41,983 nt of DNA, taken from an uncultured Lachnospiraceae bacterium. Lineage in GTDB: Bacteria > Bacillota > Clostridia > Lachnospirales > Lachnospiraceae. Each line of letters starts with the position of its first letter. Within the stretch, counting starts at the first letter, position 1. The DNA is taken from NCBI GenBank assembly GCA_910589195.1, contig CAJUTC010000033.1, forward strand, positions 1-41,983, written 5' to 3'. Below, one piece after another: positions 32,615 through 40,721 of this stretch. The notes beneath the pieces were generated by a model that searched no databases, was not told the origin of the DNA, and was given only the letters and a program-made list of their open reading frames with translations. The position numbers were made by a program, and so were the translations under genes.

Positions 32615-34090
32615 ATGACCAGGATAAAAGATGAAGACGGGAAAAGCATCCCATTGGATTTCAAAGAAAATCCTCAAAAAGGATATAGGGGTTATAGGGG
32701 ATATAAAGAAGATGAACAGCCAAATGAACAAGGTGAAAATCAGACACCTTTGCGCCGCAGGATACAGAAGCGGATCATGGAAGAAATAGAAAACAGGCGA
32801 AGCATTACGGATGAGGAGCTTTGGGAAATAATTGACAGAGAAGTGATGGAAGCCGGAAAAGCAGAATTTGTCCCGTTAAAAGAAAAGCTGGATCTTAGAA
32901 CCAGGCTGTTTGATTCATTTTGCCGTCTGGGAATTTTACAGGAGCTGGTAGATGACAGCCAAGTAACAGAGATTATGGTAAATGGAAGAGAAAAAATCTT
33001 TATTGAGCGGAAAGGCAGGGTAGTCTTGTGGGATAAATGCTTTGACAACGAAGAACAGCTTGAGGATATGATTCAGCAAATCGTAAGCAGGGTTAACCGA
33101 ATGGTAAATGTATCTTCCCCTATTGTAGACGCCCGGCTAGAAGACGGTTCCCGGGTTCATGTGGTGCTGCCGCCGATTGCTCTGGACGGGCCTGCCGTAA
33201 CCATCCGGAAATTTCCGGAACCTATCACCATAGAAAAGCTGATTCAGTATCAGTCCATTACAGAGGAGGCGGCAGGATTTTTAAAGATACTGGTGGCATC
33301 CGGTTATAACATATTAATCAGCGGAGGGACAAACTCTGGGAAAAGTACATTTTTAAATGCCCTTTCTGCATTCATCCCGGAGGATGAGCGGGTAATTACC
33401 ATAGAAGATTCAGCAGAACTGCAAATTCAGCAGGTAGCAAATCTGGTTCGGATGGAATCACGGAACGCTAATGGAGAAGGGGAGGGAGCCATAACGATCC
33501 GGGATTTGATTAAAGCAGCTCTTCGAATGAATCCCAGCAGAATCATTGTAGGGGAGGTACGGGGAGGCGAAGCATTTGATCTTTTAACCGCGTTCAATAC
33601 GGGACACAGTGGCATGGGAACCGGACATGCTAACAGTCCGTATGACATGCTATCCCGGCTGGAATCTATGGTTTTAATGGCAGCCGAGTTACCTCTTGCC
33701 GCTATCCGCAGCCAAATTTGCGCCGCAATTGACATTATGGTTCAATTGGGGCGGCTGCGGGATAAAAGCCGGAGAGTATTAAGCATTGCGGAACTTACTG
33801 GTATCTGTAATGGGGAAATTATGCTGAATCCGTTATTTACATTCCAGGAGGAAACCCAAAAGAAAGAAGCGGAAAGTATGTGGCTAGAGGGAGGCGCTTA
33901 TGGAAAGGGAATGGAGGAAAAGAGGCAAGGAGAGGGATGGGGGGAAGCAGGGGAAGTGCCAGGGAAACAGGGAGGCGAAAGGAAGCACGGATTTGGCCAA
34001 ATCAGAAAGGAAAAGGTGGAAGGACGCCTGGTCTGTGTGGGGCAGCTTACGAGAAGAGAAAAACTTGCAGCAGCAGGCTATGAATTATAA
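32615..34090 (+). CDS. tadA: TadA/CpaF secretion ATPase
   Basis: This 491-residue, type II/IV secretion ATPase drives Flp pilus assembly. The N-terminal helical domain (40-130) leads to the CpaF-type VTEIMVNG segment. The Walker A is GGTNSGKS (237-244), an Asp box lies in ITIEDSAELQI, and the Walker B in RIIVGEVRGGEAFDLL. Histidine motifs (GHSGMGTGHANS) follow. The last 20 residues (LVCVGQLTRREKLAAAGYEL) are the usual CpaF ending. They are preceded by a Gly/Glu/Lys-rich linker of about 55 residues coded by purine-rich DNA. AAGGAGG precedes the ATG. The gene overlaps tadB by 11 bases. Confidence 0.93.
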   Translation: MTRIKDEDGKSIPLDFKENPQKGYRGYRGYKEDEQPNEQGENQTPLRRRIQKRIMEEIENRRSITDEELWEIIDREVMEAGKAEFVPLKEKLDLRTRLFDSFCRLGILQELVDDSQVTEIMVNGREKIFIERKGRVVLWDKCFDNEEQLEDMIQQIVSRVNRMVNVSSPIVDARLEDGSRVHVVLPPIALDGPAVTIRKFPEPITIEKLIQYQSITEEAAGFLKILVASGYNILISGGTNSGKSTFLNALSAFIPEDERVITIEDSAELQIQQVANLVRMESRNANGEGEGAITIRDLIKAALRMNPSRIIVGEVRGGEAFDLLTAFNTGHSGMGTGHANSPYDMLSRLESMVLMAAELPLAAIRSQICAAIDIMVQLGRLRDKSRRVLSIAELTGICNGEIMLNPLFTFQEETQKKEAESMWLEGGAYGKGMEEKRQGEGWGEAGEVPGKQGGERKHGFGQIRKEKVEGRLVCVGQLTRREKLAAAGYEL

Positions 34091-34817
34091 CTATTATCGG
34101 CTGTCACATTTTGAATGGCTGCTTTACGGCGCAGAAGGAGTAATGGCATGCGCTTTGATTTCGTATACCTTTTACCGCAGTATGCTTGTATTTTTTTTGA
34201 TGCTGCCAATTGGGCTTTTCTATCCGTTGATACACAGAAAAAAGTTAAAGGAACTCCGGCTGTTCCGGCTGAATCAACAGTTTAAGGAAGGAATTTTAAT
34301 TTTAGCGGCAAATTTAAGCGCTGGATATTCCATTGAAAATGCGCTGGCCAACAGCAGCCGGGAACTGGATATGCTTTATGGGGAAGATGGGATGATTAAC
34401 CGTGAATTTTTTTGGATGGCCAGGCAGATTCAGATGAACCGGCCTGTGGAACAGGTGTTTTTTGAATTTGCGGAACGCAGTACCTTGGAAGATGTGAGAA
34501 ATTTTGCCCAGGTATTTAAGGCAGCCAAAAGGAGTGGAGGCGATTTGGTAGCGATTATTAACCATACGGCAGGAGTAATCCGGGATAAATACCAGGTAAG
34601 AGAAGAAATCGCAAATATGACGGCCTCGAAAAAGTTGGAGCAGAAGATTATGAATATGATTCCCTTTTTTCTGATTGTATACATTGATAGGTCTTCCCCC
34701 GGGTTTTTTGGCATGATGTATGAAACTGGAACAGGAACCATATTGATGACGATTTGTCTGGGGGTGTATGGAATTGCGTTTTGGCTATCAAAAAGGATAT
34801 TGGATATTCCGGTTTAA
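34080..34817 (+). CDS. tadB: TadB-like inner-membrane platform protein (type II secretion F domain)
   Basis: This 245-residue protein has membrane segments at about 17-55, then the cytoplasmic T2SSF domain (about 70-190; QQFKEGILILAANLSAGYSIENAL, RSGGDLVAIINHTA), and two C-terminal helices (about 197-213, 220-238). TadB and TadC form the platform on which TadA acts. The ATG at 34080 lies inside the end of tadA, with only a weak ribosome site, so it probably relies on translational coupling. An upstream in-frame ATG (33900) would add a 60-residue basic tail overlapping the tadA linker; I consider that unlikely. Confidence 0.87.
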   Translation: MNYNYYRLSHFEWLLYGAEGVMACALISYTFYRSMLVFFLMLPIGLFYPLIHRKKLKELRLFRLNQQFKEGILILAANLSAGYSIENALANSSRELDMLYGEDGMINREFFWMARQIQMNRPVEQVFFEFAERSTLEDVRNFAQVFKAAKRSGGDLVAIINHTAGVIRDKYQVREEIANMTASKKLEQKIMNMIPFFLIVYIDRSSPGFFGMMYETGTGTILMTICLGVYGIAFWLSKRILDIPV

Positions 34818-36048
34818 TGGAAAACAAGTTTTTGTAGGCGTAAATGAGGTGTTATGTATTTTGGCAGGAATAATCTTGTTTTTTGCCATGGAAGTTTCTG
34901 GACGGGATGATCCCTTAAAGGAGGGTTATATCCGGCGGAATGAATATGGAAAGGGGGAGGAAGAAATTGTACTGATTGCGGAAGGCATCGGGGACGCAAA
35001 TCAGGCTATGGAGGTTGTATTCCCGGTAGAAGAAAGAAGGTATACAAAGGAACAAACAAAAAAAGAGCTGGAGGCATTAACAGGGCGGCTTCCGGATCTG
35101 ATCTTAGGCGAGAATCCATCTACTGATCAGGTAAGAACCAAGCTGAACCTGATCCCAAAGGACAGCAAAACGGGCTTCCATATCCTTTGGAGCAGCGCCC
35201 CGGCAGGTCTTATCGGTTATGATGGGGAAATTTATGGGGAGTCCATTATCCAGGATCAGGGGCAGTTGGTGAACTTGACAGCAGAAGTATCAGACGGATA
35301 TGGAACTTCAAAACAAATTTCGATTCCGATTCAAGTATTTCCGCCTCTCCTGTCAGAGGAGGAGCGGCAAAAGAAGGAGTTAATCGAGGAAATCGTTCGG
35401 AGGGAAAAACAAAACCGGACAGAGGAAGGGTTTTACCTTCCAAGTGAATATAAGGGAGGCGCGTTGTCATATCGCAGCAGAGATGAAACGGATTCTGTAT
35501 GGTTGCTGTTGATTGGGCCGGTACTGGCAATTCTTATGCGGGCCAGGAGCGCCAGCCAGGAAAAACAGTTAAAAAAAGATAGAGAGAAAAAGCTACTTTT
35601 AGATTATTCCGAGGTAGTATCCAAGCTTCAGATTTTTCTTGGGGCAGGAATGACCATAAGGACAGCGTGGGAGCGGATTGTACTGGACTATCAGAAATTG
35701 CAGGAGAGGGGGGAAGAAAAACGGCCCGCATATGAAGAAATGCTCCAAACGTATTATCAGATTCGTAGCGGCACAGCAGAAGGAAAGGCATACGGAGAAT
35801 TTGGAAGGCGTTGTATGCTGCAGCCATATTTGAAATTAGCTGGCCTTTTAGAGCAAAACCGGAGGACAGGAACGAAAAATCTTCGGTACTTGTTGCAGGC
35901 AGAGATGACCGATGCCTTTGAGCAAAGAAAAAATTTCGCCAGGCGGCAAGGGGAAGAAGCAGCGACCAAACTGTTAATTCCGCTGTTTTTAATGTTGGGT
36001 GTGGTGATGGTAATTGTAGTAGTCCCTGCGTTCCTTACCTTTTTTTAA
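34768..36048 (+). CDS. tadC: TadC-like platform protein with large inserted extracytoplasmic domain
   Basis: This 426-residue protein is longer than usual TadC (about 300). The first membrane helix (24-45) is followed by about 200 polar residues (46-243) that lie outside if the next helix (244-259) re-enters. Its second part looks like an Ig/cadherin-like strand pattern (LVNLTAEVSDGYGTSKQISIPIQVF). Then comes the cytoplasmic T2SSF domain (about 275-400; LQIFLGAGMTIRTAW) and a final helix (404-426). The start at ATG 34768 overlaps tadB by 50 bases with a weak site, so the beginning is uncertain; the remainder is firm. Confidence 0.82.
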   Translation: MELRFGYQKGYWIFRFNGKQVFVGVNEVLCILAGIILFFAMEVSGRDDPLKEGYIRRNEYGKGEEEIVLIAEGIGDANQAMEVVFPVEERRYTKEQTKKELEALTGRLPDLILGENPSTDQVRTKLNLIPKDSKTGFHILWSSAPAGLIGYDGEIYGESIIQDQGQLVNLTAEVSDGYGTSKQISIPIQVFPPLLSEEERQKKELIEEIVRREKQNRTEEGFYLPSEYKGGALSYRSRDETDSVWLLLIGPVLAILMRARSASQEKQLKKDREKKLLLDYSEVVSKLQIFLGAGMTIRTAWERIVLDYQKLQERGEEKRPAYEEMLQTYYQIRSGTAEGKAYGEFGRRCMLQPYLKLAGLLEQNRRTGTKNLRYLLQAEMTDAFEQRKNFARRQGEEAATKLLIPLFLMLGVVMVIVVVPAFLTFF

Positions 36049-36292
36049 GGAGAAGACTTTAGACTTGGACAGTGACCCGTAACAGGAGGGAATCGATAAT
36101 AGGTAATTAGGAACGGTTTGCTCTTAAGCGGCAGGGTCTGGCCAAACCAGGCAATAACGGAAGCCAATACAGCCACAAGCCGCAATTATTTTGCTGATTT
36201 TATCAATCCAGCTATCTTAAAAAGGTTTCACAAGCGCTGAAAGAGAAATTCATCAAGGAAATTTAGTAATCAAATAACAAGGAGGAAGCAAT
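36049..36292 (+). promoter_or_regulatory. Leader region of the Flp pilin gene
   Basis: These 244 bases separate tadC from the pilin gene, the widest gap in the upstream half of the locus. They contain the hairpin CTGG/CCAG (around 36149-36161) and several smaller inverted repeats; no T run or clear sigma-A promoter is present. Longer leaders before the major pilin often carry a processing site or extra promoter, but nothing definite is visible. Confidence 0.35.
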
Positions 36293-36466
36293 ATGGCAGA
36301 ACACATTAAGAATTTTTTAAAAGAGGAAGATGGGGTTGGAGTAATCGAAGTTGTTTTGATTTTAGTCGTATTAATCGGTCTTGTGATCATTTTTAAAGGC
36401 CAGATTACAAAACTTTTGGATAATATTTTTAAGGAAATTAACAGCCAGTCAAAAGAAGTTTATTAA
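36293..36466 (+). CDS. flp: Flp-type pilin (type IVb), major pilus subunit
   Basis: This 57-residue prepilin was found by reading the sequence directly. The N-terminal charged leader (MAEHIKNFLKEEDG) is followed by GVGVIEVVLILVVLIGLVII, the hydrophobic core of Flp pilins with a glutamate (E19) at +5. Cleavage is expected after G14, giving a mature protein of 43 residues beginning VGVIE. The polar tail ends in KEVY. AAGGAGGA lies seven bases before the ATG, the strongest ribosome site in the locus, as expected of the major subunit. No duplicate pilin gene is present. Confidence 0.9.
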   Translation: MAEHIKNFLKEEDGVGVIEVVLILVVLIGLVIIFKGQITKLLDNIFKEINSQSKEVY

Positions 36467-36493
36467 GGAAATTGGATTAGGAGATGGATCGGG

Positions 36494-38398
36494 TTGAAAT
36501 GGAAAGGGCAGATATCGGTTTTTTTAAGTTTAATTCTTGTTTGTGTATGCGGATTAATCTGTGGCCTTTTAGAATCGGCCAGGACAGCAGGCGCCAGATG
36601 TTTTATTCAGACAGCCATGTATGCTTCCATGGATTCTTTATTTAGCCAATATCACAGAAACCTTTGGGAGAAATACAGAATATTTGGCTTGGAATATTTA
36701 GAAGAAGCCGATATTGCAAAGGAATATTCGGGCTTTCTGGAACCGTACCTGCAGCAGGAAAATTGGTATCCTTTTCGTCTGGAAGACTGTCAGCTTACAG
36801 CAAAGCAAGTACTTACAGATGATTCCGGAACGTATTTTAAGCAAGAAATTATGGACTATATGAAATATGGGATTTGGACAAAAGAATGGAATGCTGACAG
36901 TACGGCAGAAGCCATTGAAACATTGGACGAAGCGGGGCAGGTATCGGACATGAACCGCTCTATGGAAATTCAGACCAAAGATGCCTGGAAACTGGAAAAA
37001 GCATTGGAAAATTTAGGGAAATGCCTGGAAGACCAAAGTAAGTTAAAAAAACAGGCGGCTGATTGTTTGAGCAGAGAAGATGGAAGTGGTTTTTGTAAGG
37101 AAGGGGATAAACTGATTAAAAAATTAAAAGAAATTCCCGGTTTGGTAGAGGCCTATGAAAAGCAGGCAGATAAGTTGGGGCAGCAGCTAACAAAATTAAA
37201 GGAAGAATACGAAGAAAAAACGCCAGATGTACGGGATCCGGTGAGGGAAGCTTTTTTGCAGGAAATTTTGGAGTACCAATCTTATACCGATCAAGATGGA
37301 GAAAGGAGGCAACAGATTACAGGCCTTTGCGAAAAAGCAAATAACCGGATATTGCTGGTAGAAACGGTGCAAAAAGAGGCGCGGGAGGTAGAAGCGTATA
37401 TTGAAAGCTGGGAGCCGGACGATGACGATGATGAACTAAATACTGCCCGCCTCTGGCAGCCGGTACAAAGGCATTTCGCCCAGTATCAGATTCTTACTCT
37501 TCCTTTTCATGCCGGTATTCAGGATAAAGAAAAAGAAGGACTGTTAAAAAGACTGAGGGAAATAGCCCAGGAAGGGATTTTATCGCTGGTGATTCCACAG
37601 GGACAGGCCGTATCGGAAGGGACGCTGGATATAAAAAGCAGCCCTTCCAGCCGGATTTCTTTTGAAGAGTCGGGAATGGGGATTTTGGAAAAAGCAATAG
37701 TGGCAGAATATTGTCAGGTGTTTTTTAATCACTTCTGCGACACCGGAGGAAAGGAAACCGCATATGAATTGGAATATCTTTTATTTGGAAAAGAAACAGA
37801 TCAGGAAAATCTGGTTAAAACAGTAGAACGAATGCTGGCTGTACGGGAAGGAATGAACCTGATTCATATCCTAGGTGACAGTGAAAAACGAAATCAGGCC
37901 AGAACGCTTGCGTCAGCGGTAGTGGGAGCCTTTGGCCTGCTTCCCTTGGTATCCATTACTTCATTTTTCATTATGGGGGTTTGGGCATTTGGGGAAGCTG
38001 TGACAGATATGAAAACTTTATTAAGCGGGGGAAAGGTTCCGCTGATGAAAGGAAAAGAAGACTGGAATTTAAGCTTAGAGGGACTTCTTAACTTTGCGGC
38101 TGGAAAAAAACTGGAGGGAAGTCAAAGCAGGGAATCTGGTTTAAGCTATGAACAGTATCTGACAATATTTTTATTTGTGGAGCCTGGAACACGGCTCCTC
38201 TATCGGATAATGGATGTGATAGAGATGAATCTGAAAAGGGAGCAGGCCGGGTTTCAGATATCAGATTGTGCTTACCGGGTGGATATTCAGGCACAGTTTT
38301 GTGGAAAACATGTTTATTTTGCTTTGGGATTGTTGAAAAACATTGGGTTCGGAGCAGCCACATATCCGCTGGCGGCAGCTATATCAAGAGCATACTAA
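36494..38398 (+). CDS. DUF5702 domain protein, large Tad-associated surface or minor pilin-like protein
   Basis: This 634-residue protein opens with an uncleaved or pilin-like hydrophobic segment (about 6-27) followed by ESARTAGARCFIQTAMYASMDSLFSQY. I recognise this as the DUF5702 pattern found in Clostridia Tad loci. A long helical, charged central region (150-340) contains coiled-coil stretches and an acidic spot (EPDDDDDELN). A second hydrophobic segment (about 475-500) and a C-terminal globular part close it. It resembles an enlarged TadG. The start is TTG 36494 with AGGAG upstream; ATG codons nearby are out of frame. It follows flp by 27 bases. Confidence 0.78.
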   Translation: MKWKGQISVFLSLILVCVCGLICGLLESARTAGARCFIQTAMYASMDSLFSQYHRNLWEKYRIFGLEYLEEADIAKEYSGFLEPYLQQENWYPFRLEDCQLTAKQVLTDDSGTYFKQEIMDYMKYGIWTKEWNADSTAEAIETLDEAGQVSDMNRSMEIQTKDAWKLEKALENLGKCLEDQSKLKKQAADCLSREDGSGFCKEGDKLIKKLKEIPGLVEAYEKQADKLGQQLTKLKEEYEEKTPDVRDPVREAFLQEILEYQSYTDQDGERRQQITGLCEKANNRILLVETVQKEAREVEAYIESWEPDDDDDELNTARLWQPVQRHFAQYQILTLPFHAGIQDKEKEGLLKRLREIAQEGILSLVIPQGQAVSEGTLDIKSSPSSRISFEESGMGILEKAIVAEYCQVFFNHFCDTGGKETAYELEYLLFGKETDQENLVKTVERMLAVREGMNLIHILGDSEKRNQARTLASAVVGAFGLLPLVSITSFFIMGVWAFGEAVTDMKTLLSGGKVPLMKGKEDWNLSLEGLLNFAAGKKLEGSQSRESGLSYEQYLTIFLFVEPGTRLLYRIMDVIEMNLKREQAGFQISDCAYRVDIQAQFCGKHVYFALGLLKNIGFGAATYPLAAAISRAY

Positions 38399-38437
38399 AA
38401 ATTAGGATACCATGGCCAAATTGCCATGAATATAATA

Positions 38438-38472
38438 CTTGCGCAAACCGCTATAGTTTTGGATCCCGCAAG
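38438..38472 (+). other. Imperfect hairpin between the DUF5702 and TadE-like genes
   Basis: CTTGCG (38438-38443) pairs with CGCAAG (38467-38472), with additional inner pairs CAAAC/GTTTTG around a small loop. It is followed by A-rich sequence, not a T run, so it is more likely an RNA stability or processing element than a terminator. It sits about 60 bases before the next start. Confidence 0.35.
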
Positions 38473-38534
38473 AATATGAAAAATATAAAAAGGAGATAAA
38501 TAGGGCAGATTTAGTGAAAGGGAGGTGAAGGCTC

Positions 38535-39521
38535 ATGCCCTTTTTTCAAAGCATGAAATATTTCGGATTCATAATGATATGTTACATATTAAATATTACT
38601 CTCCAAGTACGAAGGCCCGGATATGAAAAAGGCAGAATAAGAATCAGCGGAGAAAAAAGGGCGTGGGCCTTTGCCTCTGTCAAGTCTGAGATAGCCAGAA
38701 ATAAAAAGATACTTGATTACAAGGCGTCTGTTTCAGTAGAAGCAGCGTTAGCGCTTTCCATTTTTATATTTGCTATGGTATGCATGATGATTCCATTCCG
38801 CATGATGGAACGACAGAGGCAGGTTCAGGCGTCATTAGAATCGGTTAATGAGCGATTATGCCAGTTTGCGTATTTAGAATACATGCTGACAAAAGGGGAG
38901 GAAATTCCAAAAGAAGACGGAGATTGGAAGCAGGATTTGCTGTTAGGGATTGTGAACCGAACAGCAGGCGCCGGAGCGCAAATTATGGCAGAAGGCATGT
39001 TTCCAAAGGAAGGGATGAGAGCCCGCTCATTTTCCAATTCTTCCTATTTAGAAGATGGGGAAACAATAAAGCTTTGTATGGACTATCAGATGCGGATGCC
39101 GTTTTCAATTTTCCGTTTGGATTCGGTTTCGCTTTCGTCCGGAAGCATTCGGCGGGCATGGATTGGAAGGGACGGATTAAACCGTGGAGAAAACCACCCA
39201 GAGGATGAGGAAGATCCCATCGTTTATATTGGAAAAACATCTACCAGATACCATAAATCAAAAAATTGTCATTATCTTTCTAACCGGATGCGAACGGTTG
39301 ATTATAGCCTGATTACCAGCTTACGCAACCAAAGTGGGGGAAAATATTATCCCTGTGCGGTTTGCGGAGGCAGTGGAAAGCCAGGAATGAGAGTCTATAT
39401 TATGGAAAGCGGAAGTCGGTATCACACCAACGAACAGTGTTCTGCTATCATTGCATATGTACAGGAAGTAAGGCTTTCGACAGTAGAGCATTTAGGTGGA
39501 TGTTCGTATTGCAGCCATTAA
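38535..39521 (+). CDS. TadE-like pseudopilin with two tandem Cys/His modules
   Basis: This 328-residue protein contains a TadE-type membrane segment at 64-88 (YKASVSVEAALALSIFIFA), with the glutamate before the hydrophobic stretch. Unusually, 63 residues precede it and the first 25 are themselves hydrophobic. The extracellular region carries, from residue 229, two similar modules: VYIGKTSTRYHKSKNC...YYPCAVC (C245, C274, C277) and VYIMESGSRYHTNEQC...CSYC (C302, C323, C326). Each has YH before the first cysteine and ends in CxxC, so a zinc-ribbon-like or disulphide-bonded fold is likely. GGAGGTGA before the ATG supports this start. Confidence 0.8.
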   Translation: MPFFQSMKYFGFIMICYILNITLQVRRPGYEKGRIRISGEKRAWAFASVKSEIARNKKILDYKASVSVEAALALSIFIFAMVCMMIPFRMMERQRQVQASLESVNERLCQFAYLEYMLTKGEEIPKEDGDWKQDLLLGIVNRTAGAGAQIMAEGMFPKEGMRARSFSNSSYLEDGETIKLCMDYQMRMPFSIFRLDSVSLSSGSIRRAWIGRDGLNRGENHPEDEEDPIVYIGKTSTRYHKSKNCHYLSNRMRTVDYSLITSLRNQSGGKYYPCAVCGGSGKPGMRVYIMESGSRYHTNEQCSAIIAYVQEVRLSTVEHLGGCSYCSH

Positions 39522-39575
39522 GGAGGAGGGAGAAAGGAGTTTCAAAGCTCCTTTCAGAAAGGATAGGAATGAAAG

Positions 39576-40049
39576 ATGAGCTTTATTTTGTATTTGGCAG
39601 CGGCAGCATGGCAGGATGGAAGAAAAAGGGCTGTATCCGGCTGGATTTTCCTATTTTTCTTTCTTCATTTTTTGGCATCTCAGATCTGCTGTCGAGTGTT
39701 TTTAGCAGACATGGAACAGTTTCCGGCGAATTTCTGGTTTTATGGGCTTTTTAAGGGGACGTCTGCCTGGAGCCTTTTAGCTGGATGTTTCGTTGGTGTG
39801 GCGCTGCTTGGAATCAGCAGACTTACAGACGGAGCTTTCGGTGCAGGTGACGGGATCTTTTTTATCATTACTGGTTTGTATCTGGGATTTTGGAAAAATT
39901 TGCTTTTATTAAGTAGTTCCCTCTTTGCATGCAGCATAGCAGGTCTGTTCTGTTTAGCCTGGGAAAAAAAGAAAGGTAACGATTATAGGAAAAAAACGCT
40001 TCCATTTCTGATATTCGTTTTTCCAGTTGGTATTTTGCTAATGTGCTGA
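39576..40049 (+). CDS. A24-family prepilin peptidase, second copy
   Basis: This 157-residue membrane protein has the two aspartates of TadV-type peptidases: D14 in AWQDGRKRAVSGW and D92 in the GAGD motif (GAFGAGDGIFF). About five hydrophobic segments are present. It is distinct from the copy at 30928 in length and sequence, with little similarity outside the motifs. It sits among the TadE-like genes, so it may mature those rather than Flp; this is inference. AGGA stands about 12 bases before the ATG. A gap of about 210 bases follows, in which no gene can be defended. Confidence 0.83.
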   Translation: MSFILYLAAAAWQDGRKRAVSGWIFLFFFLHFLASQICCRVFLADMEQFPANFWFYGLFKGTSAWSLLAGCFVGVALLGISRLTDGAFGAGDGIFFIITGLYLGFWKNLLLLSSSLFACSIAGLFCLAWEKKKGNDYRKKTLPFLIFVFPVGILLMC

Positions 40050-40262
40050 CAATTATCGTTCCTATGACAACAAACTGTAACAAAGAGAAGCTAATCTCGT
40101 ATGATGTTGGAGAAGATTTCATAATTCTGAAAGTAAGTAATCAGAGATTCTGAAATTGAAACAAAAACCGTATGAAGAGAAGACCGTTCCTTCCTCATAA
40201 AATACCAGTTCATTCACAAATGGAAACAACGATAATTAATGTAAAGCATACAGGAGGGATTC

Positions 40263-40721
40263 ATGAAGACAAACCGGACAATCGTATATGAATGGCTGAA
40301 AAAGGAGTATGCGGGAAGCTATACCATAGAAACAGCCTGGGCTATGGCCGTATTCTGCCTGGTTATGGTGGTAATGATTCAACAGGCTTACCGACTTCAT
40401 GATGAAACAAAAAATGGAATGAAGCTTCAGGAAGCAGTGGAACAAATTCGTCATGATGAGGATGAACAAGAGGATAAGATTCAAGATGACATGCAACATA
40501 GCATCGGATTGCTGCTTTCTATGGAACGGATAGATTTAAAATTAGAAACAAAAGGCAGTCAAGCAACAGGAAGGATATCAGGACAGAAACGTGGAGGAAA
40601 ATGGGAATTGGAAATTTCTGAAAGAATTTATGAACCAGAGGAATTTTTACGAAAAATGGCTGCATTAAAACAGTTGGAGGAACGATATGAAAGTCAGATA
40701 CAAAAGGGAGATGCGCCATAA
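40263..40721 (+). CDS. TadE-like pseudopilin
   Basis: This 152-residue protein has a short cytoplasmic leader, then AGSYTIETAWAMAVFCLVMVVMI (17-39), a TadE-type hydrophobic segment with the E of the TIE motif. The remainder (45-152) is charged and mostly helical (QEAVEQIRHDEDEQEDKIQDD) with a short beta-like region. It lacks the Cys/His modules of the other TadE-like protein. AGGAGG precedes the ATG. The end overlaps the next gene by 35 bases, so the two are translated together. Confidence 0.75.
   Translation: MKTNRTIVYEWLKKEYAGSYTIETAWAMAVFCLVMVVMIQQAYRLHDETKNGMKLQEAVEQIRHDEDEQEDKIQDDMQHSIGLLLSMERIDLKLETKGSQATGRISGQKRGGKWELEISERIYEPEEFLRKMAALKQLEERYESQIQKGDAP

Noticed and set aside
33900..34079. 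60-residue N-terminal extension of TadB
   Set aside because: It is read from the purine-rich linker of tadA in another frame; TadB homology begins at 34080.
36049..36292. A c-di-GMP riboswitch before flp
   Set aside because: The conserved core of c-di-GMP-I aptamers could not be found.
40064..40153. 29-residue open frame between the second peptidase and the TadE-like gene
   Set aside because: No ribosome site and too short to support.
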